A stretch of DNA of 64,000 nt from Corynebacterium atrinae (GCF_030408455.1 NZ_CP046977.1:930001-994000); one strand, 5' to 3'; numbered from the stretch's first letter, positions 53,220 to 62,735 are shown. Program-made: numbers and translations. The notes: generated from the sequence alone by a model not told the origin.

Positions 53220-54902
53220 ATGTCGCACGCCCGAGAAGTACGAGCACCCCGCGGAACCGAACTCAACGCCAAGAACTGGCAGACCGAAGCGCCCCTGCGC
53301 ATGCTCATGAACAACCTCGACCCCGAGGTTGCCGAGCGCCCCGAAGACCTCGTCGTCTACGGCGGAACCGGCCGAGCCGCCCGCAGCTGGGAGGCATTCG
53401 ACGCCATCGTGGACACCCTCAAAGACCTCGAAGAGGACGAGACCCTGCTGGTCCAGTCCGGCAAGCCCGTGGGCGTCTTCCGCACCAACGTCTGGGCCCC
53501 GCGCGTGCTCATCGCCAACTCCAACCTGGTCGGCGACTGGGCCAACTGGCCGGAGTTTCGTCGCCTCGAAGCCGAGGGACTCATGATGTACGGCCAGATG
53601 ACCGCCGGATCCTGGATCTACATCGCCACCCAAGGCATCCTTCAGGGCACCTTCGAAACCTTCGGCGCCATTGCCCGCAAGCGCTTTGGCAACACCTTGG
53701 CCGGAACCTTAACCCTGACCGGTGGGTGTGGCGGCATGGGAGGTGCCCAGCCGCTCTCCGTCACCCTCAACGGCGGCGTCTGCCTCATCGTCGACGTCGA
53801 CGAATCTCACCTTAGGCGCCGCCAAGCCAAGCGCTACCTCGACGAGGTCACCACCGACATTGACGAGGCCATCGCTCGGGTCAACGCGGCCAAGGCAGAA
53901 AAGCGCGCCCTCTCCGTCGGCTTGGTCGGCAACGCCGCCGACGTCTTCCCCGAGCTGTTGCGCCGCCACCGCGCCGGGGAAATCACCTTCGATATTGTCA
54001 CCGACCAGACTTCCGCGCACGATCCGCTGAGCTACCTGCCCGCCGAGATCGCCATCGAGGATTGGCAGCGCGAGGCCGCCGAGGACCCCGTCACCTTCAC
54101 CAAAAAGGCCCGCGAATCCATGGCCGCCCAAGTCCAAGCGATGGTGGAGTTCCAAGACGAAGGCGCCGAAGTATTCGACTATGGCAACTGCATCCGCGAT
54201 GAAGCCCGCCACGCTGGCTACGGCCGCGCCTTCGAGTTCCCTGGCTTCGTCCCCGCCTACATCCGCCCCTTATTCTGCGAGGGTCTTGGCCCCTTCCGTT
54301 GGGTAGCACTCTCCGGTGACCCCGAGGACATCCGCGTCACCGACGAGGCCATCAAGGAATTCTTCCCCGACAACGAACACCTGCACCGCTGGATCGACGC
54401 GGCAGGCGAATACGTCGAGTTTGAGGGTCTGCCCGCTCGCATCGCTTGGCTCGGCTACGGCGAGCGCCACCAGGCCGGGCTGCTGTTCAACCGACTCGTG
54501 GCCGAAGGCAAGGTCAAAGCCCCCATCGTCATCGGACGCGACCATCTCGATTCAGGGTCCGTCGCCTCCCCCTACCGCGAGACCGAATCGATGCTCGACG
54601 GTTCCGATGCCATCGCCGACTGGCCCCTGCTCAATGCCCTCACCGCGACCTCCTCCGGCGCCACCTGGGTGTCCATCCACCATGGTGGCGGCGTCGGAAT
54701 CGGGCGATCAATCCACGCCGGGCAAGTCATCGTCGCCGATGGTACGGAGCTCGCAGCAGCCAAGCTCACTGCCGTCCTCACCAATGATCCCGGCATGGGA
54801 GTTATCCGCCACGTCGACGCGGGATACAACCGCGCCCATGAAGTGGCCGAGGAACGTGGAGTGCGCGTGCCCATGCCCTTCCGTTCCAGGGAAAACTTCT
54901 GA
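53220..54902 (+). CDS. hutU: Urocanate hydratase
   Basis: 560-residue NAD+-dependent enzyme (imidazolonepropionate hydrolyase), the second step of histidine catabolism: urocanate to 4-imidazolone-5-propanoate. Characteristic N-terminus [25 protein letters not shown]-binding [12 protein letters not shown] near residue 167, and C-terminal [15 protein letters not shown] near 490. Only 20 bp precede the next gene, and the cluster hutU–YjiH–hutI–hutH runs in one direction. Confidence 0.93.
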   Translation: MSHAREVRAPRGTELNAKNWQTEAPLRMLMNNLDPEVAERPEDLVVYGGTGRAARSWEAFDAIVDTLKDLEEDETLLVQSGKPVGVFRTNVWAPRVLIANSNLVGDWANWPEFRRLEAEGLMMYGQMTAGSWIYIATQGILQGTFETFGAIARKRFGNTLAGTLTLTGGCGGMGGAQPLSVTLNGGVCLIVDVDESHLRRRQAKRYLDEVTTDIDEAIARVNAAKAEKRALSVGLVGNAADVFPELLRRHRAGEITFDIVTDQTSAHDPLSYLPAEIAIEDWQREAAEDPVTFTKKARESMAAQVQAMVEFQDEGAEVFDYGNCIRDEARHAGYGRAFEFPGFVPAYIRPLFCEGLGPFRWVALSGDPEDIRVTDEAIKEFFPDNEHLHRWIDAAGEYVEFEGLPARIAWLGYGERHQAGLLFNRLVAEGKVKAPIVIGRDHLDSGSVASPYRETESMLDGSDAIADWPLLNALTATSSGATWVSIHHGGGVGIGRSIHAGQVIVADGTELAAAKLTAVLTNDPGMGVIRHVDAGYNRAHEVAEERGVRVPMPFRSRENF

Positions 54903-54922
54903 CAATCGCGAGGTGAACCGAG

Positions 54923-56242
54923 GTGAACACAGTGGAAACACAAAGCCGAAGAACCAGTGGTTCGTGGCGTTTCTTCGTCTACAGCGCGATTGGGATCTTC
55001 GCCTTCTTCGTGCCGGTCACCATCGCTGGGACGTCGACGATTCTGCTTGATCACATCGTCACTGGAATCAGAACCGTGCTGGGGGACTCCACCAAGTACC
55101 TCATCTATCTCATGATTGTGGCCGGCGCGATCTACCCCTTTGCCACGGGGCGCTGGCGCCAATCGGCTGCTAAGACAACGTTTGCGCTCTTGGGAATCCT
55201 GGGCCTGGTCGTCGCTACCATGCTGGTGTTCAACTTTGGCCCGGCAGTGGTGTTCCGCCCGGATATTGGCCCGTTCCTCTTCGACAAGTTGGTCGTCCCG
55301 ATCGGCCTGCTCGTCCCCGTGGGAGGCATCTTCCTCGCCTTTCTCGTGGGATTCGGGCTCATGGAGTTCGTGGGCGTGCTCGCCCAACCGCTCATGCGCC
55401 CAGTGTTCAAGCTCCCCGGCAGGGCGGCGATTGATGCCGTGGCCTCCTTCGTTGGTAGCTATTCTCTCGGGCTTTTGGTGACCAACCGGGTGTACAAACG
55501 AGGGGGATACACCGCGAAGGAAGCCGCGATCATCGCGACGGGGTTTTCTACCGTGTCGGCCACCTTTATGATCGTCATCGCCAAAACCTTGGACATCATG
55601 CATGTGTGGGGGCCATACTTCCTGGGCACCCTGGTGGTCACCTTCGCCACCACCGCCATCACGGTCTACCTCCCGCCTCTGCGCACCTTCAGCACCGACT
55701 GCTACCCGGGTGTGACACCGACCCCCGAGCAGTGCGTGAGTGGCAGCCGCATTCGCGCGGCCTGGGACGCTGCGCGACAGACGCTCGTTGCCAGCCCGTC
55801 CGTGGGAAAAGTCCTCTGGTACAACTTCCGCGACGGAGTTGTCATGGCCATGCAGATCCTGCCTGGCATCCTCTCCGTGGGCTTCTTGGGGCTGCTCGCC
55901 GCGACATTCACCCCCGCTTTTAAGGTCCTCGGCTACATCTTCTACCCCCTGGTCCACCTGCTGCCCATTCCTGATCCCGGGTTGGCCGCCGAATCATTGG
56001 CCATCGGCTTGGCCGAGCTATTCCTCCCGGCCACATTGGTGGCGGGCAATGACTCGGAGCTGTTACGCATGATTATCGCCATGGTGTCGGTGTCTCAGGT
56101 GCTGTTTTTCTCCGCGATGATCCCTGCGGTGCTGGCGACCGAAATCCCGCTCAAGATCTGGCAGATGGTCCTTACCTGGTTCTTCCGGGTCGTTATCAGC
56201 GTCATCATTACAGTTCCGGTGGCCATGCTCATCGTGATGTAG
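54923..56242 (+). CDS. YjiH-type nucleoside-recognition membrane protein
   Basis: 439-residue integral membrane protein with about 10 helices, including the nucleoside-recognition (Gate) regions: AIDAVASFVGSYSLGLLVTNRVYKRGGYTAKEAAIIATGFSTVSATFM (in part, from residue 173) and PDPGLAAESLAIGLAELFLPA (about 350). It is embedded in the hut operon between hutU and hutI, so it is the best candidate for a histidine or urocanate importer. GTG start at 54923. Confidence 0.8.
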   Translation: MNTVETQSRRTSGSWRFFVYSAIGIFAFFVPVTIAGTSTILLDHIVTGIRTVLGDSTKYLIYLMIVAGAIYPFATGRWRQSAAKTTFALLGILGLVVATMLVFNFGPAVVFRPDIGPFLFDKLVVPIGLLVPVGGIFLAFLVGFGLMEFVGVLAQPLMRPVFKLPGRAAIDAVASFVGSYSLGLLVTNRVYKRGGYTAKEAAIIATGFSTVSATFMIVIAKTLDIMHVWGPYFLGTLVVTFATTAITVYLPPLRTFSTDCYPGVTPTPEQCVSGSRIRAAWDAARQTLVASPSVGKVLWYNFRDGVVMAMQILPGILSVGFLGLLAATFTPAFKVLGYIFYPLVHLLPIPDPGLAAESLAIGLAELFLPATLVAGNDSELLRMIIAMVSVSQVLFFSAMIPAVLATEIPLKIWQMVLTWFFRVVISVIITVPVAMLIVM

Positions 56243-56277
56243 CCAAAGACAGTGTCCACTATTTCAAGGAGGGTCCG

Positions 56278-57495
56278 ATGAACTCCCAATTGTTTAAAGG
56301 AATATCCGAGCTCCGCACCGTGTCCGACCGCGGAACCATCGAGGACGCCGCCATCCTCGTCGAAGACGGCCGCGTCGCCTGGGTCGGCTCGGCAGTGAAA
56401 GCACCCGCCGCCGACGGCGCAATAGACCTCGGTGGGCGGGTGGTGCTGCCGGGATGGGTGGACTCGCACACCCACATGATCTTCGCCGGTAGCCGGGCCG
56501 CCGAGTTCGAGGCTCGCATGGCGGGGCAGGACTATGCCGCCGGCGGTATCGCTGTGACCATGGAGGCTACCCGATCTGCCAGGCTGGATGTGCTGGAAAG
56601 CCTCCTCCTCGAGCGCATCGCGGCCGCCCACGCCGGCGGAACCACCACCTTGGAGACCAAAACTGGCTATGGGCTCGACGTGGCCTCCGAGCTCGCCGCC
56701 ACCGAGCTGGCGTCCCGCTTCGTCGACGATGTCACCTTCCTAGGTGCCCATCTCGTTCCTCCGGGGGCCGACACGGAAGAGTATGTCGACCTCGTCGTTG
56801 GAAAGATGCTCGACACCGTCGCCCCGCACGTTGATTGGATTGACGTCTTCTGCGAACGGGGCGCATTCACCGAGGAGCAGTCGCGCCGAGTGTTAGAAGC
56901 CGGGCACCGGAAGGGTTTGGGCCTGCGGGTCCACGGAAATCAGCTGGGGCCCGGTGCCGGCGTGCAGTTGGCCGTGGAGCTGGGGGCGGCGAGCGTCGAT
57001 CACGTCAACTTCGTTACCGGCGAGGACATCGCGGCGCTGGCTGGCTCCGAGACCGTCGCGACGATTTTGCCCGCCTGCGATTTGTCGACCCGCCAACCAT
57101 TGGCGCCAGGGCGCCAGCTTCTCGACGCCGGGGTTCACGTCGCCATCGCCTCCAACCTCAATCCGGGGACGTCGTGTACCTCCTCGATGAATTTCTGCAT
57201 TGCCACTGCGGTGCTCCAGCAGCACCTCACCTTGGACGAGGCGATCCATGCCGGAACGGCCGGCGGGGCGCGAGCATTGCGCCGCCACGATGTCGGCGGT
57301 GGCTTGGATGCCCAGGGGCGACCCGCTAAGGGCACGGTCGTGGTGGGGGCGGCCGCCGACTTCCACGTCCTCAACACTCCCCACGCCATTGACCTGGCTT
57401 ACCGGCCGGGGATGCCGCTGACCTGGCAGACCTATCGGGCGGGCGAGCTTGTCTCCGCCTGGCACCAGCACACTTCCCATGACGAAGGGCTTTAA
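56278..57495 (+). CDS. hutI: Imidazolonepropionase
   Basis: 405-residue amidohydrolase-fold enzyme, third step of the pathway, opening the imidazolone ring to N-formimidoyl-glutamate. The metal motif WVDSHTHMIFAG is near residue 59, and VHGNQLGPGAGVQLA near 219 and ASNLNPGTSCTSSMNF near 291 are family signatures. The ATG at 56278 has AAGGAGGG just upstream (56266-56273). It is 5 bp from hutH. Confidence 0.93.
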   Translation: MNSQLFKGISELRTVSDRGTIEDAAILVEDGRVAWVGSAVKAPAADGAIDLGGRVVLPGWVDSHTHMIFAGSRAAEFEARMAGQDYAAGGIAVTMEATRSARLDVLESLLLERIAAAHAGGTTTLETKTGYGLDVASELAATELASRFVDDVTFLGAHLVPPGADTEEYVDLVVGKMLDTVAPHVDWIDVFCERGAFTEEQSRRVLEAGHRKGLGLRVHGNQLGPGAGVQLAVELGAASVDHVNFVTGEDIAALAGSETVATILPACDLSTRQPLAPGRQLLDAGVHVAIASNLNPGTSCTSSMNFCIATAVLQQHLTLDEAIHAGTAGGARALRRHDVGGGLDAQGRPAKGTVVVGAAADFHVLNTPHAIDLAYRPGMPLTWQTYRAGELVSAWHQHTSHDEGL

Positions 57496-57500
57496 AAAAC

Positions 57501-59042
57501 ATGACTGAAGCAATCACCATCGGCATTGGTGCCCTGAGCATCGACGACGTCGTGAACGTGGCCCGCCACGGAGCGCGGGTGGAGATCTCGGCTGAGTCCC
57601 TCGCCGCCATGGAGGAGACCCGAGCGCACATTGATTCCCTCGCGGAAGGGCCCGATCCCGTCTACGGCGTATCCACTGGTTTCGGGGCGCTGGCGCGCAA
57701 GCACATCCCCCACAACAAGCGCACTGAGCTGCAGCGCAGCCTCATCCGCTCGCACGCGGCGGGTTCCGGCCCAGAGGTCGAACGCGAGGTTATTCGCGCC
57801 CTCATGCTCCTGCGGCTGTCCACCCTATGCACGGGCCGCACCGGCGTCCGCCCCCTGGTCGCCAGCACCTATGCCGCGATGCTCAATTCGGGACTGACCC
57901 CCGTCGTCCATGAGTACGGCTCACTCGGCTGCTCCGGCGACCTCGCACCCCTGTCGCACTGCGCGTTGGCGTTGATGGGGGACGGGCAGGTCCGCGACAC
58001 TTCCGGAGAGCTTATCGACGCCGCCGTGGCCCTCCCTGCCCACAACATCGCACCGGTGGTGCTCCAGGAAAAGGAAGGCCTGGCGCTCATCAACGGCACC
58101 GATGGCATGCTCGGCATGCTGTGCCTGGCCATCCACGACCTCGATCGACTCGCTCGGACGGCAGACGTGGCCGCAGCCATGACCGTCGAGGGGCTGGAGG
58201 GAACGCTCACCGTCTTCGCCCCGGACCTGCAAGAATTGCGGCCCCACCCGGGGCAGGCTGCGTCGGCCGCGAACATTCTCGCCGTCGCTCAAGGTTCGGA
58301 CATCCTTGAGCGCGCCGCCGAGCGCTTTGCCAAACACCACGTCCAGGGTGCTTACTCCCTGCGCTGCGCTCCGCAGGTGGCAGGCGGGTTCCGGGACACA
58401 CTCGACCACGCCCGCCGGGTGGCCGGGGTGGAACTGTCCTCCGCGATCGATAATCCCGTTGTCGCCCTCGACGGGCGGGTGACCTCCAACGGCAACTTTC
58501 ATGGCGCGCCGGTGGGATACGTGCTGGACTTCCTCGCCATCGTCAGCGCGGATCTGGCCAGCATCTCTGAGCGCCGCACCGATCGCTTCCTCGACGCCGC
58601 CCGCAACCGCGGACTCACTCCCTTCCTCGCTTTCGACCCAGGGGTGGACTCAGGCCACATGATTGCCCAGTACACCCAGGCGGGCATTGTCTCAGAAATG
58701 AAGCGCCTCGCCGCCCCCGCGAGCGTCGATTCGATCCCGTCGTCGGCGATGCAAGAAGATCACGTGTCCATGGGCTGGTCGGCCGCCCGCAAGCTCCGCC
58801 GCAGCGTCGACGGACTCGCCCGGGTGCTGGCCGTGGAGATCCTCACCGCCACGCGGGCCATCGAGATGCGGGAGCATCGACCCTCGCCGGCAACGACCGC
58901 GGTGATTAACGCCCTCCGGGAGGCTGTGCCGGGCCCCGGCCCGGACAGGTTCCTAGCACCCGAGATCGAGCACGCCACGCAGCTCGTTGTCTCCGGGGAC
59001 GTGGTGGCGGCCGTGGAAACGGAGACCGGGGTGTTGCAGTAG
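57501..59042 (+). CDS. hutH: Histidine ammonia-lyase
   Basis: 513-residue enzyme releasing ammonia from histidine to give urocanate, first step of the pathway. The catalytic MIO-forming loop reads GSLGCSGDLAPLSH: the expected Ala is Cys144 (CSG, not ASG). Other conserved features: YGVSTGFGALA (about 55), GLALINGTDGMLG (about 193) and QEDHVSMG (about 420). It completes the hut operon. It contains one copy of the 13-mer repeat and a second copy follows just after it. Confidence 0.92.
   Translation: MTEAITIGIGALSIDDVVNVARHGARVEISAESLAAMEETRAHIDSLAEGPDPVYGVSTGFGALARKHIPHNKRTELQRSLIRSHAAGSGPEVEREVIRALMLLRLSTLCTGRTGVRPLVASTYAAMLNSGLTPVVHEYGSLGCSGDLAPLSHCALALMGDGQVRDTSGELIDAAVALPAHNIAPVVLQEKEGLALINGTDGMLGMLCLAIHDLDRLARTADVAAAMTVEGLEGTLTVFAPDLQELRPHPGQAASAANILAVAQGSDILERAAERFAKHHVQGAYSLRCAPQVAGGFRDTLDHARRVAGVELSSAIDNPVVALDGRVTSNGNFHGAPVGYVLDFLAIVSADLASISERRTDRFLDAARNRGLTPFLAFDPGVDSGHMIAQYTQAGIVSEMKRLAAPASVDSIPSSAMQEDHVSMGWSAARKLRRSVDGLARVLAVEILTATRAIEMREHRPSPATTAVINALREAVPGPGPDRFLAPEIEHATQLVVSGDVVAAVETETGVLQ
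58010..58022 (-). repeat. 13-mer repeat, copy 12
   Basis: Minus-strand GGCGTCGATAAGC inside hutH (Leu-Ile-Asp-Ala). Confidence 0.7.
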
Positions 59043-59067
59043 GTTTTGCCCTACTGTGACCCCGGCG

Positions 59068-59080
59068 GACGTCGATAAGC
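59068..59080 (+). repeat. 13-mer repeat, copy 13
   Basis: GACGTCGATAAGC in the intergenic stretch between hutH and the helicase gene; not coding. Confidence 0.75.
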
Positions 59081-59147
59081 AATGTAGCGGAAGACACCAC
59101 GGAGATGAATAGCATCTTGTGTTCTCGTGGCGTACTCTGGTCAGGCA

Positions 59148-61313
59148 ATGAGCATTACCGATAACGCCACCGGCGGCGTAAATGAGCCGGATGACCTAAG
59201 CACGTCGGAATCTCAGGAAAACCCGCAAGGTGACGCAGCTTCTGCTGCCTCCACCGCCACCGGGCCGCTGACCGTCGAGGATGTTATTGATCCCGATGTT
59301 CCGGCCCAGGGCGACAAGGACACCAGGGACGCGGATACTTCTGAGGCCACCGGCTCCGAGACCGAAGATTTCTCGGACAACGATGACACTATTAATACCG
59401 CTGCCGACATGGCAGTAGACGCCTCAGAAGACGCTGGCGATGACCAGGATGACGAACACGGTTTCGCCAACCTCGGTCTGCCCTCCGCCGTCCTCAACGC
59501 GGTGAAGAAGGTCGGTTACGAGACCCCTTCCGCCATCCAGGCGCAGACTATCCCGGTCCTCATGGAAGGCAACGACGTCGTCGGCCTTGCCCAGACCGGT
59601 ACTGGCAAGACCGCAGCCTTCGCGCTGCCGATTCTTGCCCGCATTGACATGCAGGATCGCTCGCCCCAGGCGCTGGTCCTTGCTCCGACCCGTGAGCTCG
59701 CGCTCCAGGTCGCCGATTCCTTCCAGTCCTTCGCTGACCACCTCGGCAAGATCAGCGTCCTGCCGATCTACGGTGGCCAGGCCTACGGTATCCAGCTCTC
59801 CGGCTTGCGCCGCGGCGCTCAGATCATCGTCGGCACCCCCGGTCGTATCATCGACCACCTGGAAAAGGGTTCCCTCGACATCTCCCGCCTGCGCTTCCTC
59901 GTCCTCGATGAGGCCGACGAGATGCTCAACATGGGCTTCCAAGACGATGTTGAGCGCATCCTGGAGGACACCCCGGAGGACAAGCAGGTCGCTCTGTTCT
60001 CTGCGACGATGCCCAACGGCATCCGCAAGATCTCCAAGCAGTACCTGCAGGACCCGCGCGAAATCTCCGTCAAGTCGGAGACCCGCACGGCCACCAACAT
60101 CACGCAGCGCTTCCTCAACGTCGCGCATCGCAACAAGCTCGACGCGATCACCCGCATCCTCGAGGTCACCGAGTTCGAGGCCATGATCGTCTTCGTGCGC
60201 ACCAAGCACGAGACCGAGGAAATCGCCGAGAAGCTGCGCGCCCGCGGGTTCTCCGCTGCCGCCATCAACGGCGACATCGCGCAGAACCAGCGTGAACGCA
60301 CCGTCGATCAGCTCAAGGACGGTCGCCTGGACATCCTGGTTGCCACCGACGTCGCCGCCCGAGGCCTTGACGTCGACCGCATCAGCCACGTGTTCAACTT
60401 CGACATCCCGAACGACACCGAGTCCTACGTTCACCGCATCGGCCGCACCGGCCGTGCGGGTCGCACGGGCGAGGCGATCCTCTTCGTCACCCCGCGTGAG
60501 CGTCGTATGCTGCGCGCCATCGAGCGCGCCACCAACGCGCCGCTCACCGAGATGGAACTGCCGACGGTCGATGAGGTCAACGAATCCCGCAAGGGCAAGT
60601 TCATGGACTCGATCACCGAGTCCCTGGAGTCCAAGCAGATCGACCTGTTCCGCGGCATGATCAAGGCTTACGCCGAAGAACACGACGTTCCCGTCGAGGA
60701 TATCGCCGCAGCTCTGGCCTCCCAGGCTCAGGCTGGCAGCGACTTCCTCATGAAGGAAGCCCCGCCGGAGAAACGCCGCGAGCGCAACGACCGCGATCGC
60801 GGCGACCGTGGTGGTCGCTTCGACCGTGACCGTGGCGGCCGTTTCGACCGCGATGATCGTGGCGGAGACCGTGGCTCCCGCTTCGACCGCGACGGTGACT
60901 TCTCCACCTACCGTCTTGCCGTGGGCAAGCGCCACAACGTACGCCCAGGTGCCATCGTCGGCGCCCTGGCCAACGAGGGTGGCCTCACCTCCAAGGACTT
61001 CGGCCGCATCACCATCGCCGTCGACCACACCCTGGTCGAACTGCCGAAGGACATGGACAAGTCGGTCCTGGGCCGCCTGTCCGATACCCGCATCTCCGGT
61101 CAGCTCATCAACATCGAGCCCGACTCCGGTGGACGCCCCCCGCGTCGCTTTGAGCGCGACGACCGTGGTGGTCGTGGCGGAGACCGCGGTGGTTTCCGCG
61201 GTGGACGTGACCGCGACGATCGTGGTGGACGCGGTGGATACCGTGGCAACCGCGATGACCGTGGCGGACGCGACCGCAATGACCGCGGTGGACGTGGCGG
61301 TTGGCGCGACTAG
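59148..61313 (+). CDS. deaD: DEAD-box ATP-dependent RNA helicase (DeaD/CsdA type)
   Basis: 721-residue helicase. An acidic N-terminal extension (residues 1-110), helicase core from Q motif FANLGLPSAVLNAVKKVGYETPSAIQ (in part) through AQTGTGKTAAF, PTRELALQ, VLDEADEML, SATMP and HRIGRTGRAGRTG; then a C-terminal RNA-binding region (DFSTYRLAVGKRHNVRPGAIVGALANEGGL, in part) flanked by Arg/Gly/Asp-rich repeats (RGG-like). It is probably a ribosome-assembly or cold-adaptation RNA remodeller. The ATG at 59148 is 9 nt after a TACTCT hexamer; the upstream start at 59127 is rejected. Confidence 0.93.
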   Translation: MSITDNATGGVNEPDDLSTSESQENPQGDAASAASTATGPLTVEDVIDPDVPAQGDKDTRDADTSEATGSETEDFSDNDDTINTAADMAVDASEDAGDDQDDEHGFANLGLPSAVLNAVKKVGYETPSAIQAQTIPVLMEGNDVVGLAQTGTGKTAAFALPILARIDMQDRSPQALVLAPTRELALQVADSFQSFADHLGKISVLPIYGGQAYGIQLSGLRRGAQIIVGTPGRIIDHLEKGSLDISRLRFLVLDEADEMLNMGFQDDVERILEDTPEDKQVALFSATMPNGIRKISKQYLQDPREISVKSETRTATNITQRFLNVAHRNKLDAITRILEVTEFEAMIVFVRTKHETEEIAEKLRARGFSAAAINGDIAQNQRERTVDQLKDGRLDILVATDVAARGLDVDRISHVFNFDIPNDTESYVHRIGRTGRAGRTGEAILFVTPRERRMLRAIERATNAPLTEMELPTVDEVNESRKGKFMDSITESLESKQIDLFRGMIKAYAEEHDVPVEDIAAALASQAQAGSDFLMKEAPPEKRRERNDRDRGDRGGRFDRDRGGRFDRDDRGGDRGSRFDRDGDFSTYRLAVGKRHNVRPGAIVGALANEGGLTSKDFGRITIAVDHTLVELPKDMDKSVLGRLSDTRISGQLINIEPDSGGRPPRRFERDDRGGRGGDRGGFRGGRDRDDRGGRGGYRGNRDDRGGRDRNDRGGRGGWRD

Positions 61314-61330
61314 TACGCCGACCTAACTAG

Positions 61331-61373
61331 AGGCCTGGTTCCTCCCCGATGTGGGGAGGCACCAGGCCTTTCG
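61331..61373 (+). terminator. Rho-independent terminator of the helicase gene
   Basis: Arms AGGCCTGGT (61331-61339) and ACCAGGCCT (61361-61369) plus inner CCTCCCC/GGGGAGG form a 16-bp stem with a 5-base loop, then TTTCGTCT. Confidence 0.85.
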
Positions 61374-61397
61374 TCTGCAGACCCACTGCCGACGACG

Positions 61398-61471
61398 AAA
61401 CCCGCACTTCCTAACAACTTGGCGGGTGGGGAAGGGCGTTTGGCCCCGGAGTTGTTAGCAAGTGCGGGTTT
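61398..61471. repeat. 74-bp palindromic repeat, copy A
   Basis: Arms AAACCCGCACTTCCTAACAAC (from 61398) and GTTGTTAGCAAGTGCGGGTTT (to 61471) are inverted with one mismatch around a central GGCGGGTGGGGAAGGGCG. The second copy lies 182 bp downstream. Confidence 0.75.
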
Positions 61472-61579
61472 TGGCCCGGCTCCGGCCTGTCACCCGGGCG
61501 GGTGCTCGTGGCGGTAGAGCTGTTTGGATGGATGTCCAATTTTCTTGTTCCTTAGCTCTTCAGGCCCACTGTGTCGGCG

Positions 61580-61653
61580 AAACCCGCACTTCCTAACAAC
61601 TCGGCGGGTGGGGAAGGGCGTTTGACCCCGGAGTTGTTAGCAAGTGCGGGTTT
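61580..61653. repeat. 74-bp palindromic repeat, copy B
   Basis: Same arms and same centre as copy A with two substitutions (CTCGG for CTTGG, TTGACC for TTGGCC). Adjacent similarity continues outside the arms (CGGCCCCGGCCTGGCACC versus CGGCTCCGGCCTGTCACC), so a longer unit of about 150 bp was duplicated. Confidence 0.75.
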
Positions 61654-61904
61654 TGGGTTGCTCGGCGGTCGAGGGACACAATGTGCTGGATCCCGGCCCC
61701 GGCCTGGCACCGGGTAGCACCACTAAAGACAGGTGACCGCTTGCGCTACAAAGGCAAGCGCTGGGAAACCGACCCTACTGAGTAGTGCCCCAACGGCATG
61801 CTAAATCCCTGCGGCATCGGAAAAAGGGGGACCGACAGTCCATTCAGGTCGCGGCCGGCTCCGCGGTCATTCCCGTCATTGAGGGATTGATGCAGAATAT
61901 CGGG

Positions 61905-62072
61905 CTAAAACCCTGCTCGTCCTCGGTCAACATCTCGTTGAAAGTCGAGTGCTGCCTGGCGGGCTTCGGCGTCGGGCTCTTCCGAATGCTTGCGGATGCG
62001 CTGTTGCATCAGCCCGCCAGGAATGATGATGAGCACGATGGCCGCGATGGCGACAACGATGAAGGTAGACAT
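61905..62072 (-). CDS. Short single-helix membrane protein, tentative
   Basis: 55-residue frame: STFIVVAIAAIVLIIIPGG membrane helix at residues 2-20, then a charged tail (RKHSEEPDAEARQAALDFQRDV). The ATG at 62072 has AGGG about 8 bp upstream. Composition is protein-like, but the gene stands alone in a large non-coding stretch, so it may not be real. Confidence 0.45.
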   Translation of the reverse strand: MSTFIVVAIAAIVLIIIPGGLMQQRIRKHSEEPDAEARQAALDFQRDVDRGRAGF

Positions 62073-62735
62073 TCTAGCCCTGACTTTCGTATTTTCTCCG
62101 CGCGAGACAAGCACTGAGCTGGTAGTTCTTAACCCCTGGCTTGTTGAAAGTGTCTCGGCAGCTGTTTGCGTTTGGATCCTTACCAGTGCAATGTGTGCCG
62201 TTCTCGTATTCGTAGATCATGAGTGGCTGGACGTTAGCCGCAAAGCGGACGAGATGCCGGATGCGGCAAGCATGACGCTCATCATGTCCCCTTTGTGGCT
62301 AGGTGGCTTCAAGCCTAGCGTATGACCTAGATCACGTATGGCATAAGTGAAGCTCAGGCTAATGGACATCCCCTCTGTTGGTTTCGAGGCGGATGTGAGG
62401 GGTGGGTGCACTGCCGCGAAAGTCGCTGTGCGGCGTCCAGGTGGGCGATTGCGATTCCGCCATGATTTCTACATCCGCACGCAGCAATGTCAGTGAATGA
62501 CAGCCGGCGGAGACCCGGCAGACCTTTACCCCCGTGTGCGTGTGTCCCTCGGTGAAAAGACGAGAGGCTCACACAACTGTCGCAACACAAAGGACCCGCC
62601 CTCAACCACGTGGACGAGCTCGCATTGGGGAATATCAACGCCTGCATGTCAGTGGGTCAGCCCGGTTACAGTTGGGGTGCATGCGCTTTTCCACGAGCGA
62701 CAATCGTCTTCAACAGCTTCGACAGGAGTAACAAG
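62073..62735. other. Non-coding region before the VOC gene
   Basis: About 660 bp with no gene that I can support. One imperfect hairpin lies at about 62534-62574 (GTGTG/CACAC outer and CCTCG/CGAGG inner arms) without a T tail. Reading frames here lack ribosome-binding sites and look like chance. Confidence 0.5.

Larger units (their letters stand above)
61314..61904. other. Non-coding region after the helicase gene
   Basis: About 590 bp without a convincing gene. Contents: the helicase terminator, the two palindromic repeats, and at 61735-61785 a short in-frame stub (DRLRYKGKRWETDPTE, then TAG) that could be a gene remnant. Nothing else seen. Confidence 0.6.

Noticed and set aside
54572..55957. 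461-residue minus-strand frame in the hut operon
   Set aside because: Antisense of hutU and the YjiH-like gene, charged and repetitive with no motifs.
59424..61028. 534-residue minus-strand frame opposite the helicase gene
   Set aside because: Antisense shadow of a highly conserved DEAD-box gene; composition is Val/Asp/Gly-rich without domain signatures.
61785..62117. 110-residue plus-strand frame in the non-coding region
   Set aside because: No ribosome-binding site and low-complexity Asp/Arg-rich end; it is antisense to the tentative small membrane protein.
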